Assembly (NCBI RefSeq): GCF_014204915.1
Contig: NZ_JACHMH010000001.1
Location: 8,333,501-8,397,500, forward strand
DNA length: 64,000 bases
From: Crossiella cryophila
GTDB lineage: Bacteria > Actinomycetota > Actinomycetes > Mycobacteriales > Pseudonocardiaceae
Reading direction: 5' to 3'
Shown in pieces: positions 17,034-26,126 of this stretch (position 1 is the first letter of the stretch; each line of letters begins with the position of its first letter). Both the position numbers and the translations under genes were made by a program. Under the pieces are notes generated by a model that saw only the letters and a program-made list of their open reading frames with translations, was not told where the DNA came from and did not search any database.

Positions 17034-18017
17034 GTGGTGTCCACGGAGAAGCCGGTCGAGGACGAGTTCCTCGGCCAGGCCGGCCAGTACCGGCGGGAGC
17101 TGCTCGCGCACTGCTACCGCATGCTCGGCTCGGTGCACGACGCCGAGGATCTGGTGCAGGAGACCTACCTGCGCGCCTGGCGGGCCTACGACAAGTTCGA
17201 GGGCCAGTCCTCGCTGCGCACCTGGCTGCACCGGATCGCCACCAACACCTGCCTGACCGCGCTGGAGAACCGGGCCAAGCGCCCGCTGCCCACCGGTCTC
17301 GGCCAGCCCGGCTCGCAGGCCGAGGATCCCCTGGTGCAGCAGCCGGAAGTGCCGTGGCTGGAACCGATCCCGGACAGCGCGGTCGGCCTGGACAGCGCGG
17401 ACCCGGCCACCATCGTCACCGACCGGGAGACCATCCGGCTGGCCTTCGTGGCCGCCCTGCAACACCTGCCGCCAAGGCAGCGCGCGGTGCTGATCCTGCG
17501 CGATGTGCTGCAGTGGAAGGCCGCGGAGGTGGCCGAGGCGGTGGACATCTCGGTGGCCGCGGTGAACAGCACCCTGCAACGCGCCCGCGCCCAGCTCGAG
17601 ACGGTCCAGCCCCGCCAGGACACGGTGGCCGCACCACTGGACGCCGACCAGCGCGAGTTGCTCGAACGGTACGTGAAAGCCTTCGAGGACAAGGACATCA
17701 GCGCGATCGTGGCCCTGTTCACCGCCGACGCGGTGTGGGAGATGCCGCCGTTCGTCGGCTGGTACCAGGGCGCGGAGAACATCGGCAGGCTCATCGACAC
17801 CGCCTGTCCCGCCGAAGGCCCCGGCGACATGCGACTGCTGCCCGTCAACGCCAACGGCCAGCCCGGCTTCGGCCTCTACATGCGCGACGGCGACGTGTAC
17901 AAACCCTTCAACCTCCCGGTGCTCACCTTGGGTCCCAACGGAATCACCCACGTCTCCAGCTTCTTCGACCTGTCCCTGTTCGAGAAGTTCGGCCTGCCAA
18001 TGGAAATCCCCGCCTAA
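17034..18017 (+). CDS. sigG: SigG-type ECF sigma factor with SnoaL-like C-terminal domain
   Basis: A 327-residue sigma factor of the TIGR02960/SigG group. Region 2 is RRELLAHCYRMLGSVHDAEDLVQETYLRAWRAY in pattern, region 4 is LPPRQRAVLILRDVLQWKAAEVAE, and the C-terminal 120 residues form a SnoaL/NTF2-like domain (ALFTADAVWEMPPFVGWYQG) that stands in for an anti-sigma control element in this group. The match to mycobacterial SigG extends over the whole length (for example RTWLHRIATNTCLTALE). The start is GTG at 17034 (or the next codon), with GAGGAAGA six bases upstream; a longer open frame to the left is not supported. It diverges from doxX-VOC, its probable targets. Confidence 0.9.
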   Translation: MVSTEKPVEDEFLGQAGQYRRELLAHCYRMLGSVHDAEDLVQETYLRAWRAYDKFEGQSSLRTWLHRIATNTCLTALENRAKRPLPTGLGQPGSQAEDPLVQQPEVPWLEPIPDSAVGLDSADPATIVTDRETIRLAFVAALQHLPPRQRAVLILRDVLQWKAAEVAEAVDISVAAVNSTLQRARAQLETVQPRQDTVAAPLDADQRELLERYVKAFEDKDISAIVALFTADAVWEMPPFVGWYQGAENIGRLIDTACPAEGPGDMRLLPVNANGQPGFGLYMRDGDVYKPFNLPVLTLGPNGITHVSSFFDLSLFEKFGLPMEIPA

Positions 18018-18072
18018 CTCCGCGTCCGAACTCCGCCAGACCAGGACGGTCCGCTCAACCAGGCTCTGCGAC

Positions 18073-18813
18073 ATGAACGAACTCGCAAGCCGGACCGCCC
18101 TGGTCACCGGCGGCAGCCGCGGCATCGGCGCCGCCATCGCCCTCGCCCTGGCCGCCAAGGGCGCCGACGTGGCCATCACCTACCAGAACAACGCCACCGC
18201 CGCCGACCGGATCGTCGAGCAGATCAAAGATCTCGGCGCACGTGGCCTGGCCATCCAGGCGGACAGCGCCAACCCCGTGGCGATCACCAACGCCGTGGCA
18301 ACGACGGTGGAAACCCTTGGCGCGCTGGACATCCTGGTCAACAACGCGGCCGCGTTCGACTTCGCCCCGCTGGCCGAACTCAGCCCGGAAGCAGTGAACC
18401 GCACCCTGGCGGTCAACGTCCGCGCCCCCTTGCTCGCCGCCCAGGCCGCCCTCCCCCACCTGCGCGAGGGCGGCCGCATCATCAACATCGGCAGCAACGT
18501 CGCCGACCGCGCGGTCTTCCCCGGCTTCGCCCTGTACTCGATGAGCAAGAGCGCCCTGACCGGCCTGACCAAGGCCCTGGCCCGCGAACTCGGCCCCCAG
18601 GGCATCACCGCCAACCTGGTCAGCCCCGGCCCCACCCAGACCGACGCCGCCCCCACCGACCCCGGCTTCGTGGAAGCCATCAACGCCTTCACCGCCCTGG
18701 GCCGCTTCGCCACCCCAGAAGAAATCGCCGCGGTAGTGGCCTTCCTAGCCACCCCCGCAGCCCAATACGTAACCGGAGCCACCATCAACACAGACGGCGG
18801 CTTCACCGCCTAA
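18073..18813 (+). CDS. SDR family oxidoreductase (3-oxoacyl-ACP reductase-like)
   Basis: A 246-residue classical short-chain dehydrogenase. The NADP(H) site is TGGSRGIGAAIA near residue 13, the NNAAAFDF structural motif follows, and the catalytic Ser-Tyr-Lys is GSNVADRAVFPGFALYSMSKSA in pattern (YSMSK). The C-terminus has ITANLVSPGPTQTD and VTGATINTDGGFTA. The substrate is unknown. It begins 55 bp after the SigG-type gene and may be co-transcribed with it. Repeat element 3 starts 8 bp after the stop codon. Confidence 0.92.
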   Translation: MNELASRTALVTGGSRGIGAAIALALAAKGADVAITYQNNATAADRIVEQIKDLGARGLAIQADSANPVAITNAVATTVETLGALDILVNNAAAFDFAPLAELSPEAVNRTLAVNVRAPLLAAQAALPHLREGGRIINIGSNVADRAVFPGFALYSMSKSALTGLTKALARELGPQGITANLVSPGPTQTDAAPTDPGFVEAINAFTALGRFATPEEIAAVVAFLATPAAQYVTGATINTDGGFTA

Positions 18814-18821
18814 CCCCGTCC

Positions 18822-18982
18822 CACAACGGCCAACACGACGTACAAGAACGGCCAACACACCGTACGACAACGGCCAACACGCCGGGAGGGGTTCGGGTTT
18901 GAACCCCCTCCGCGCGTGTTGGCCGTTGTCGTACCCAGTGTTGGCCGTTCTTGTACGGCACGTTGGCCGTTGTCGTACGCCC
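18822..18982. repeat. Repeat element 3: symmetric two-armed GTGTTGGCC hairpin
   Basis: Three ACGGCCAACAC units, a centre that itself pairs (GGGAGGGGTTC with GAACCCCCTCC), and three GTTGGCCGTT units. The variable parts match across the dyad: the inner pair share GTTGTCGTAC and the middle pair share GTTCTTGTACG, so pairing is preserved beyond the fixed core. A transcript would form a nearly continuous stem of about 60 bp. It lies 8 bp after the SDR stop codon, upstream of a co-directional gene at 19027. Confidence 0.88.
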
Positions 18983-19026
18983 TCGATCTTGACCTCGTCC
19001 TTGATCCCCGCTCCTAAAATCCCCCC

Positions 19027-19320
19027 ATGACCGTCTACGCCCTGGCCCAGTTCACCATCACCGACCCCACCGCCTACTCCCGCTACCAATCCCGTTTCCC
19101 TGAGGTCTTCAACAACCACCAGGGCACCCTCCTGGCCGCGGACGACTCCCCCACCACCATCGAAGGCGGCTACCCCCACCAGAAAGCCGTCCTGCTCTCC
19201 TTCCCCACCAGGGAAGCCTTCGAGGACTGGTCGCAATCCGCCGAATACCAGGAGATCTCCCAAGACCGCCAAGCAGGCACCACCGGCGTAGTCGTACTGC
19301 TCAACGGCATCGGACCGTGA
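19027..19320 (+). CDS. DUF1330 family protein
   Basis: A 97-residue ferredoxin-like-fold protein. The family pattern is clear: YALAQFTITDPTAYSRYQ at the N-terminus, then GTLLAADDSPTTIEGG, then VLLSFPTREAFEDWSQSAEYQEI. Members are small dimeric cytoplasmic proteins of unknown biochemical role. The ATG at 19027 has only a weak ribosome site. It stands alone between repeat element 3 and the ECF sigma factor gene. Confidence 0.88.
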   Translation: MTVYALAQFTITDPTAYSRYQSRFPEVFNNHQGTLLAADDSPTTIEGGYPHQKAVLLSFPTREAFEDWSQSAEYQEISQDRQAGTTGVVVLLNGIGP

Positions 19321-19387
19321 CCTCCCGCCGTCCGCCTACGTCATCTGGCGGAGGGCTTTTGTCAGGCAGCCGTGATCCCATTGATCG

Positions 19388-20032
19388 GTGGACTTCCCGG
19401 TCTTCTTCGCCCAGACCTGCCCCGGCATGCTCGCGCGCGCCCTCATGCTCACCCACAACCGCCAGGACGCCGAGGACGCCGTCCAGGAGGCCTACGCCGA
19501 GGCCATGCGGCGCTGGCCCGAACTCGCCGACCGGGTGCCGGAGGACTGGGTCTACCAGGCGGTGAAGCGCCGGCTCTGGGCCGCCGCGCGCCGGTGGCGG
19601 CTGCACCGGCCGCTGGAACTCGTGGTGTCGCTGCCCGCCCGCTGCTCCCCCGAACAGGCCGCCGAAGTCCGCCTCGTGCTCGACGCGCTGTCCCGGTTGC
19701 CGCGCAAACACCGCGTCATCGCCTACCTGCACTGGGCCGAAGGGCTCACGGCGCACCAGATCGCGGCCGAACTCGACACCAGCGAGAGCGCGGTGACCGC
19801 CATGATCGGCAAGGCCAGGATCGCGCTGGACAGCCTGCTCGGACTCACCGGCGTGCGCGACCGGGAGGCACTCACCGGCAAGGTCCGCCGGGTCGCGCTG
19901 CCCGGACAGCAGGGCGAACCGGGTGACGCGGTGGCGGAGGCGTTGCGGCGCGCCGAGAACCAGCTGCGGGCCGGGGCCGCGGAGGACGCCGAGGCCCTGG
20001 CCCGGATCTCCGGGAGGCTGGGCCTGTCGTGA
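19388..20032 (+). CDS. ECF-type RNA polymerase sigma factor
   Basis: A 214-residue protein. Region 2 is MLARALMLTHNRQDAEDAVQEAYAEAMRRW in pattern, and region 4 runs LPRKHRVIAYLHWAEGLTAHQIAAELDTSESAVTAMI in pattern. A C-terminal tail of about 60 residues has no domain I know. The start is GTG at 19388. No anti-sigma gene is present; instead the stop codon overlaps the start of an M48 membrane protease by 4 bp (GTGA), so the two proteins are translationally coupled. This suggests the protease is its partner or target, which is inference. Confidence 0.85.
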   Translation: MDFPVFFAQTCPGMLARALMLTHNRQDAEDAVQEAYAEAMRRWPELADRVPEDWVYQAVKRRLWAAARRWRLHRPLELVVSLPARCSPEQAAEVRLVLDALSRLPRKHRVIAYLHWAEGLTAHQIAAELDTSESAVTAMIGKARIALDSLLGLTGVRDREALTGKVRRVALPGQQGEPGDAVAEALRRAENQLRAGAAEDAEALARISGRLGLS

Positions 20033-21924
20033 TCTCCCGGGTGCTGGCGACCGTGCGCGGGCTGCTCGCCGTCGGGCTGCTCGTGGGCTTCTACGTGCTC
20101 GCCGCCTGCCTGGTCCTGGGCTACCTCGCCCTGGTCGTGTTCGCCCTGCACACCCTGACCCTGCCCACCAACACCTTCCCCACCAACTTCCACCTGCCCG
20201 TGCTCATCGCCGGCAGCAGCATCCCGGTGCTGCTCGGCGTGGTCCGCGGCGTGCTGGCCACCAACTCCCCCGGCCACCTCGACCTCGACTCGGTCCTGCT
20301 CACCCGCGCCGAGGCCCCGCTGCTCTGGAAAACCGTCGAGGAACTGGCCGAACGCGCCGACGCGCCGATGCCGGATGAGATCCGGCTGACCGCCGAGGCC
20401 AACGCCGCGGTCACCGAGGACACCCGGATGCTCGGCCTGGTCGTCGGCGAACGCCGCCTCTACCTCGGCCTGCCGCTGCTCACCGGCCTGCCCCTGGACG
20501 AGCTGAAAGCCATCCTCAGCCACGAACTGGGCCACTTCGCCGGACGGCACAACCGGTTCGGCGCGGTGGTCTACCGCGGCGCGCTGGCCCTGGACACCGC
20601 CACCGAGGAGATGCGCAGCGCGATCAACACCAACGCCCTCGCCAGGATGTACTCCGGACTGATCTTCGGCGTGATCCGGATCTACGGCTGGTGCTACGTG
20701 CGGATCGCCTTCGCCGTGCTGCGCCGCCAGGAGATCGAGGCCGACCGTTCCGCCGCCGCGGTCGCCGGCCCCAGGGTCACCGGCGAGGCACTGCGCTCCG
20801 CGCTGGTGCTGATGGCCGCCTGGACCGACTTCCGGGACCGCTTCCTCACCCCGCTGGCCGCCGCCGGGGCCGTCCCGGACGACCCGTTCAGCGCCTTCGA
20901 GGCCATGCTCGCCGACCCCGACTACCGCGACGTGCTCGCCCAGCACCGCGCCGCGCCCGCCGAATCCACCAGGGCCGCCCTGGACACCCATCCCAGCCTG
21001 GCCGACCGGCTCGCCTACCTGGCCACCCTGCCGCCGCGGGACCTGCCACGCGAACTGCGGCCCGCGCTCAACCTGCTCGGCGCCGACCCCACCGAGGCCG
21101 CGCACCGCCTGCGCAAGGCCATGTACCCCAAGCAGCGCAAGACAATGCCGTGGCGGGACTGGGTGACCCTGGCCGCGGGCAGCCACGTCGAACGCCAGCT
21201 CGCCTGGCTGCGCCCGGCCGTGCACGCCCTGCGCGGCGACGACACCACCGAACTGACCATCAACGCCGTGCTCGAACTCCTCGACGCCCGCCGCGCAGGG
21301 GAACTCGCCGACCAGGTCGCCGAACACGCCGGCGTGCCGACCGACCGCGGCCCCGACCTGCTGCGCGCCTCACTGGTCAGCCTGCTCGGCGCGGCCCTGG
21401 TCCGGGCCGGTTCGGCCAGCTGGACCGCGCCCTGGACCGGCACCCCGAAACTCATCGTGCGCGACCCCACCATCGAACTCGGCGACCTGGTCCAACGCGC
21501 CCTGGACAACCCCCGCGAGGTCCCCCGGCTGCGATTACACCTGGCCGCGCTCGGCGTGGACAGCCACAAACCCCGCCCAGCCCCCGCCGCCAAAACCGGC
21601 AAGACCGACCTGCGCCTTGGCATCGCCGACCCGGAGATCCGCGCGGACAGCAGGCGCAGCCAGAAACTGAGCCTGTGGACCGCCTGCGTCGTCGCGGTCG
21701 GCGTGCTGCTCGCGCTGTTCGTCTTCCGCGAGGAATACCGGCCCCCGTACCGCCCGCCGCTGAACACGCACAACCCTTTCGACATCCGCACCCCGGTCTA
21801 CCAGCAGCCGGTGTACCCGGTGCTGCCCAGCCTGCGGCTGCCGACTTTCGTAATGCCCACGATCCGGATCAACCCGAATGACCTGCGACCGGTGACCCCA
21901 CGGCGCACGGCGGGCCAGCCCTGA
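20029..21924 (+). CDS. M48 family zinc metalloprotease, membrane-anchored
   Basis: A 631-residue protein. Two N-terminal transmembrane helices (about residues 10-42 and 57-75) are followed by an M48 catalytic domain with HELGH at 165-169 and the third zinc ligand in RRQEIEADRS near 237. About 280 helical residues follow. A third transmembrane segment near 547-565 (LWTACVVAVGVLLALFVF) precedes a Pro/Tyr-rich tail that would be outside the cell. HtpX-type enzymes of this clan degrade misfolded membrane proteins. The GTG start overlaps the sigma-factor stop codon. Confidence 0.87.
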   Translation: MISRVLATVRGLLAVGLLVGFYVLAACLVLGYLALVVFALHTLTLPTNTFPTNFHLPVLIAGSSIPVLLGVVRGVLATNSPGHLDLDSVLLTRAEAPLLWKTVEELAERADAPMPDEIRLTAEANAAVTEDTRMLGLVVGERRLYLGLPLLTGLPLDELKAILSHELGHFAGRHNRFGAVVYRGALALDTATEEMRSAINTNALARMYSGLIFGVIRIYGWCYVRIAFAVLRRQEIEADRSAAAVAGPRVTGEALRSALVLMAAWTDFRDRFLTPLAAAGAVPDDPFSAFEAMLADPDYRDVLAQHRAAPAESTRAALDTHPSLADRLAYLATLPPRDLPRELRPALNLLGADPTEAAHRLRKAMYPKQRKTMPWRDWVTLAAGSHVERQLAWLRPAVHALRGDDTTELTINAVLELLDARRAGELADQVAEHAGVPTDRGPDLLRASLVSLLGAALVRAGSASWTAPWTGTPKLIVRDPTIELGDLVQRALDNPREVPRLRLHLAALGVDSHKPRPAPAAKTGKTDLRLGIADPEIRADSRRSQKLSLWTACVVAVGVLLALFVFREEYRPPYRPPLNTHNPFDIRTPVYQQPVYPVLPSLRLPTFVMPTIRINPNDLRPVTPRRTAGQP

Positions 21925-21932
21925 ACTGGGCG

Positions 21933-21962
21933 TTGGCGTGAGAGAAGAGAAACGGCTATATT
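21933..21962 (+). promoter_or_regulatory. Candidate promoter of the HelD/HelR-like gene
   Basis: TTGGCG (21933-21938) and TATATT (21957-21962) are separated by 18 bp in an AT-rich island that stands out from the surrounding sequence. The start codon is at 22050, leaving a leader of about 80 nt. Confidence 0.4.
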
Positions 21963-22049
21963 TGCCATTCCTGAGCGCATCAGACTGTGCGCATGGGAAA
22001 CGGACACTGAAAATGTGTCTGGCACGAGCTTAGTAGAGGGGAAGCCCGC

Positions 22050-24350
22050 TTGTCAACCGACGAGGACCTGCGGACGGTGGAGCTGGCCAGGGAGCAGGAG
22101 CACGTCTCCATGCTCTACGGCAGGCTCGACGCCTTGCGCGCCCGCGCGAAGACCGGGCTGGCCAAGACCCTGCGCGAATCCGCGGGCGGCAGCCTGTCCG
22201 CCGGCACCGAACGCGATGTCTCCGCCGCGCACTTCAACCGGCAGCTCGCCCAGTACAGCGCGGTCGAGGCCGGGCTGTGCTTCGGCAGGCTCGACTACGA
22301 CAACGGCGAGGCCAGGCACATCGGCCTGATCGGCATCTTCGACGAGGACAACGAGTACGAACCGCTGCTGATGGACTGGCGCGCGCCCGCCGCCCGCCCG
22401 TTCTACCTCGCCACCGGCGCCAACCCCCTGGACGTGCACCGGCGCCGCCACATCAAGACCCGGATGCGCAAGGTCGTCGACATCGACGACGAGGTCCTGG
22501 ACATCACCGCCGACAACAAGGGCCGCCAGTCCAGGCACGGCGACGGCCTCACCGGCGAGACCGTGCTGCTGGCCGCGCTCAACGCCAGCCGCACCGGCCG
22601 GATGAAGGACATCGTCCAGACCATCCAGGGCGAACAGGACCGGATCATCCGGGCCGACCTCTCCGGCGTGCTGGTCGTCCAGGGCGGGCCCGGCACCGGC
22701 AAGACCGCGGTCGCCCTGCACCGCGCCGCCTACCTGCTCTACACCCACCGCGACATGCTCACCCGCCGCGGCGTGCTCATCGTCGGCCCCAACCAGACCT
22801 TCCTGCACTACATCGGCGAGGTGCTGCCCTCCCTCGGCGAGACCAGCGTGCTGATGGCCACCATGGGCGAGCTGTACCCAGGGGTCACCGCCACCGGCCA
22901 GGAATCCCCCGAGGCCGCCGCGATCAAGGGCAGCCTGGACTTCCTCGGCGTGCTCAAAGCCGCCGTCAAGGACCGGCAGCAGCCCCCGGAGGAGCCCATC
23001 GAGATCCTCTTCGAGCGGCAGCCACTGGTGCTCAAGCCCGCCGACTGCCGGGGCATCGTCAGCCGCGGCCGCCGCTCCCGGCGCCTGCACAACCTGGCCC
23101 GCCCGCTGGTCGAACGCGAACTCCTGGAACGGCTGACCAGCAAGGTCGCCGGCAAACTGGGCCGGGAATTCCTCGACCGCGGCGACCTGGCCGACATCAG
23201 GGCCGAACTGCGGGCCGAGGACGAGGTCAGGGCCGCGATGGACCAGCTCTGGCCGGTGCTCACCCCCGAACAGCTGCTGCGCGACCTGTTCAGCGACCCC
23301 GACCGCCTCGAACGCGCCACCCCGCACCTGTCCGAGGCCGAGCGCAAGCTGCTGCTGCGCGAACCCGACGCGCCGTGGACGCCCGCGGACGTGCCGCTGC
23401 TGGACGAGGCGATGGAACTGCTCGGCGTGGACGACCGGGCGGAGAAGGCCCGCGAGCGCAAACGTCAGGAACAACGCCGCGCCTACGCCCAGGGCGTCCT
23501 CGACATCCTCGACCTCGACGACGACGCCGACCCCGAGATGCTGATGGCCTACAACCTGATCAGCGCCGAACAGCTCGCCGACCGCTACGACGAGGTGGAC
23601 ACCCGCACCGCCGCCGAACGCGCCGCCACCGACCGCACCTGGACCTTCGGCCACATCATCGTCGACGAGGCCCAGGAACTGTCCCCGATGGCCTGGCGGC
23701 TGCTCATGCGGCGCAGCCCCAGCCGGTCGATGACCCTGGTCGGCGACATCGCGCAGACCGGCGACCTGGCCGGGGCCAACTCCTGGCAGGACGTGCTCGG
23801 GCCCTACGTGGCCGAACGCTGGAAGCTCACCCAGCTCACGGTCAACTACCGCACCCCGCGGGAGATCATGGACATCGCCGCCGAGGTGCTGGCCGAACTG
23901 CCCGCCGGACTCACCCCGCCCAGCTCGGTCCGGGACAGCGGGCACGCCCCGTGGAGCCGCCGGGTCGACCGCGGTGAACTGGCCAAACAGCTCGCCGACA
24001 CGGTGCTGCGGGAACTGGCCGAGATCGGCGAGGGCCGCCTCGGCGTGATCGTCCCGGCCGCCGGACTGGCCGAACTCGGCGAGGCCGTCCTGGAGGTCGT
24101 GCCCGGCGCGGCGCTGGGCGAGAGCCCCGAACTGGAGAACCAGGTGGTGCTGATGAGCACCCGGCAGGCCAAGGGCCTGGAGTTCGACGGGGTCCTGGTC
24201 GTCGACCCGGCCGAGATCCTGGCCGAGTCCCCACGCGGCGCCAACGACCTGTACGTGGCGCTGACCAGGGCGACCCAGCGGCTCGGCGTGCTGCACACCG
24301 CGCCGCTGCCGCCCGCGCTGAGGGGCCTGACACAGGTCGAGGCGAGCTAA
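22050..24350 (+). CDS. HelD/HelR-type UvrD-like helicase acting on RNA polymerase
   Basis: A 766-residue superfamily 1 protein. The N-terminus is an antiparallel coiled coil (VELAREQEHVSMLYGRLDALR and the following helix) as in HelD, which inserts into the RNA polymerase channel to release stalled complexes. The Walker A motif GGPGTGKTAV lies near residue 212, followed by an alpha-helical insertion domain. Motif II is IIVDEAQELSPMAW near residue 537, motif III is LVGDIAQTGDLAG, and the last motifs are STRQAKGLEFDGVLVVD and YVALTRATQRL. HelR members protect polymerase from rifamycins. The TTG start has GAGGGGA upstream. A rifamycin link is suggested but not shown by the partial gene at the left edge. 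Confidence 0.85.
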   Translation: MSTDEDLRTVELAREQEHVSMLYGRLDALRARAKTGLAKTLRESAGGSLSAGTERDVSAAHFNRQLAQYSAVEAGLCFGRLDYDNGEARHIGLIGIFDEDNEYEPLLMDWRAPAARPFYLATGANPLDVHRRRHIKTRMRKVVDIDDEVLDITADNKGRQSRHGDGLTGETVLLAALNASRTGRMKDIVQTIQGEQDRIIRADLSGVLVVQGGPGTGKTAVALHRAAYLLYTHRDMLTRRGVLIVGPNQTFLHYIGEVLPSLGETSVLMATMGELYPGVTATGQESPEAAAIKGSLDFLGVLKAAVKDRQQPPEEPIEILFERQPLVLKPADCRGIVSRGRRSRRLHNLARPLVERELLERLTSKVAGKLGREFLDRGDLADIRAELRAEDEVRAAMDQLWPVLTPEQLLRDLFSDPDRLERATPHLSEAERKLLLREPDAPWTPADVPLLDEAMELLGVDDRAEKARERKRQEQRRAYAQGVLDILDLDDDADPEMLMAYNLISAEQLADRYDEVDTRTAAERAATDRTWTFGHIIVDEAQELSPMAWRLLMRRSPSRSMTLVGDIAQTGDLAGANSWQDVLGPYVAERWKLTQLTVNYRTPREIMDIAAEVLAELPAGLTPPSSVRDSGHAPWSRRVDRGELAKQLADTVLRELAEIGEGRLGVIVPAAGLAELGEAVLEVVPGAALGESPELENQVVLMSTRQAKGLEFDGVLVVDPAEILAESPRGANDLYVALTRATQRLGVLHTAPLPPALRGLTQVEAS

Positions 24351-24352
24351 GT

Positions 24353-24364
24353 TACCGACTGGTA
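24353..24364. promoter_or_regulatory. Imperfect palindrome TACCGACTGGTA upstream of the acyl-CoA dehydrogenase
   Basis: TACC and GGTA flank GACT in a 54-bp gap, followed by TAGCCTACCG. Sites of this type are bound by TetR-family regulators of acyl-CoA genes in actinobacteria. The match is short. Confidence 0.25.
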
Positions 24365-24404
24365 GCCTACCGGGGATCTTCTTCCAGGACGAAGGGACCC
24401 GACC

Positions 24405-26126
24405 GTGGGCAACGAGGTGCTGTTCAACCCCGACAGCTACGACCCGACGCACCTGGACGCCGAGTCCCGGCGCCTGCTGCGGGCCACGATCGACTGGTTC
24501 GAGGCCCGCGGCAAGCGCCGGCTGCTCGCCGACGCCCTGGACCGGGTCTGGTACACGGAGTTCCTGGACTTCGTGCGGCGGGAGAAACTGTTCGCCACCT
24601 TCAACACCCCCGCCGCCGACGCCGCCGGGGACGAGCACAAGCGCTGGGACGCCACCCGCAACGCCGCGCTGAGCGAGATCCTCGGCTTCTACGGCCTGCC
24701 GTACTGGTACACCTGGCAGGTCAGCGTGCTCGGCCTCGGCCCGATCTGGATGAGCGGAAACAAGGAGGCCCGCGGCCGGGCGGCCGAACTCCTGGACAGC
24801 GGCGCGGTGTTCGCCTTCGGGTTGTCGGAGAAGGAACACGGCGCGGACGTCTACTCCACCGACATGATCCTCACCCCCACCGCGGACGGCGGGTTCACCG
24901 CGACCGGGGACAAGTACTACATCGGCAACGGCAACGTGGCCGGGATCGTCTCGGTGTTCGGCCGACGCTCCGATGTGGACGGTCCAGAGGGCTACGTCTT
25001 CTTCGCGGTGGACAGCCAGCACGAGAAGTTCTCGTTGGTGCAGAACGTGGTCGACTCGCAGATGTTCGTCTCCGAGTTCCGGCTCGAGGACTATCCGGTG
25101 CGGGAGCAGGACATCCTGCACACCGGCCCGGACGCCTTCAGTGCCGCGCTGAACACGGTCAACGTGGGCAAGTTCAACCTGTGCACAGCGTCCATCGGGA
25201 TTTCTGAGCACTCATACTATGAAGCAATCACGCACGCGCACAACCGGATCCTCTACGGCAAGCGGGTCACCGAGTTCCCGCACGTGCGGCAGAACTTCGT
25301 GGACGCCTACGCCCGGCTGGCCGCGATGAAGCTGTTCGCCGACCGCTCGGTGGACTACTTCCGCTCCGCCACCGCCGAGGACCGGCGCTACCTGCTGTTC
25401 AACCCGATCACCAAGATGAAGGTGACCTCCGAGGGCGAGCAGGTGATCGACCTGCTGTGGGATGTCGTCGCGGCCAAGGGTTTCGAGAAGAACACCTACT
25501 TCAACCAGGCCACCGCGCACATCAGGGCACTGCCCAAGCTGGAGGGCACGGTGCACGTCAACCTGGCCCTGGTGCTCAAGTTCATGCCGAACTACCTGTT
25601 CAACCCGGCCGAGCACGCCGCCGTGCCCACCCGGCACGACCCCGCCGACGACGAGTTCTTCTTCCAGCAGGGCCCGGCCCGCGGCCTTGGCAAGATCCGC
25701 TTCCCGGACTGGCGCGCGGTGTACGAACGCTTCGCCCAGATCCCCAACGTCACCCGTTTCCTGGAGCAGGCCGACGGCCTCAAGAAGCTGCTCACCACCG
25801 CCGCCCCGGACGAGGCGCAGCAGAAGGACCTGGACTTCCTGCTCAACCTGGGCCAGCTGTTCACCCTGGTCGTCTACGGCCAGCTGATCCTGGAGCAGGC
25901 CGAGCTGACCGGGGCCACCCCTGACCTGCTCGACCAGGTCTTCGACGTGCTGGTCCGCGACTTCTCCGGCTACGCGGTCGCCTTGCACGGCAAGGCTTCC
26001 GCCACCGACGCCCAGCGCGCCTGGGCCCTGGAGCACGTGCGCGGACCGGTGGTCGACCGGGAGCGGTTCGAGCGGCTGTGGGCCGAGGTGGCGGCGCTGT
26101 CGGGCCGCTACGAGATGCGTCCCTGA
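24405..26126 (+). CDS. Acyl-CoA dehydrogenase family protein, long form
   Basis: A 573-residue flavoprotein, longer than the usual 380 of the family. The FAD-binding core is present: VFAFGLSEKEHGADVYSTDM and TATGDKYYIGNGN near residues 135-175, and the helical C-terminal core from about residue 250. An N-terminal extension of about 80 residues and about 120 extra C-terminal residues resemble the long acyl-CoA dehydrogenases of actinobacteria. The substrate is not evident. GTG start at 24405, with GAAGGGACC upstream. It converges with and overlaps the MerR gene by 19 bp. Confidence 0.85.
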   Translation: MGNEVLFNPDSYDPTHLDAESRRLLRATIDWFEARGKRRLLADALDRVWYTEFLDFVRREKLFATFNTPAADAAGDEHKRWDATRNAALSEILGFYGLPYWYTWQVSVLGLGPIWMSGNKEARGRAAELLDSGAVFAFGLSEKEHGADVYSTDMILTPTADGGFTATGDKYYIGNGNVAGIVSVFGRRSDVDGPEGYVFFAVDSQHEKFSLVQNVVDSQMFVSEFRLEDYPVREQDILHTGPDAFSAALNTVNVGKFNLCTASIGISEHSYYEAITHAHNRILYGKRVTEFPHVRQNFVDAYARLAAMKLFADRSVDYFRSATAEDRRYLLFNPITKMKVTSEGEQVIDLLWDVVAAKGFEKNTYFNQATAHIRALPKLEGTVHVNLALVLKFMPNYLFNPAEHAAVPTRHDPADDEFFFQQGPARGLGKIRFPDWRAVYERFAQIPNVTRFLEQADGLKKLLTTAAPDEAQQKDLDFLLNLGQLFTLVVYGQLILEQAELTGATPDLLDQVFDVLVRDFSGYAVALHGKASATDAQRAWALEHVRGPVVDRERFERLWAEVAALSGRYEMRP

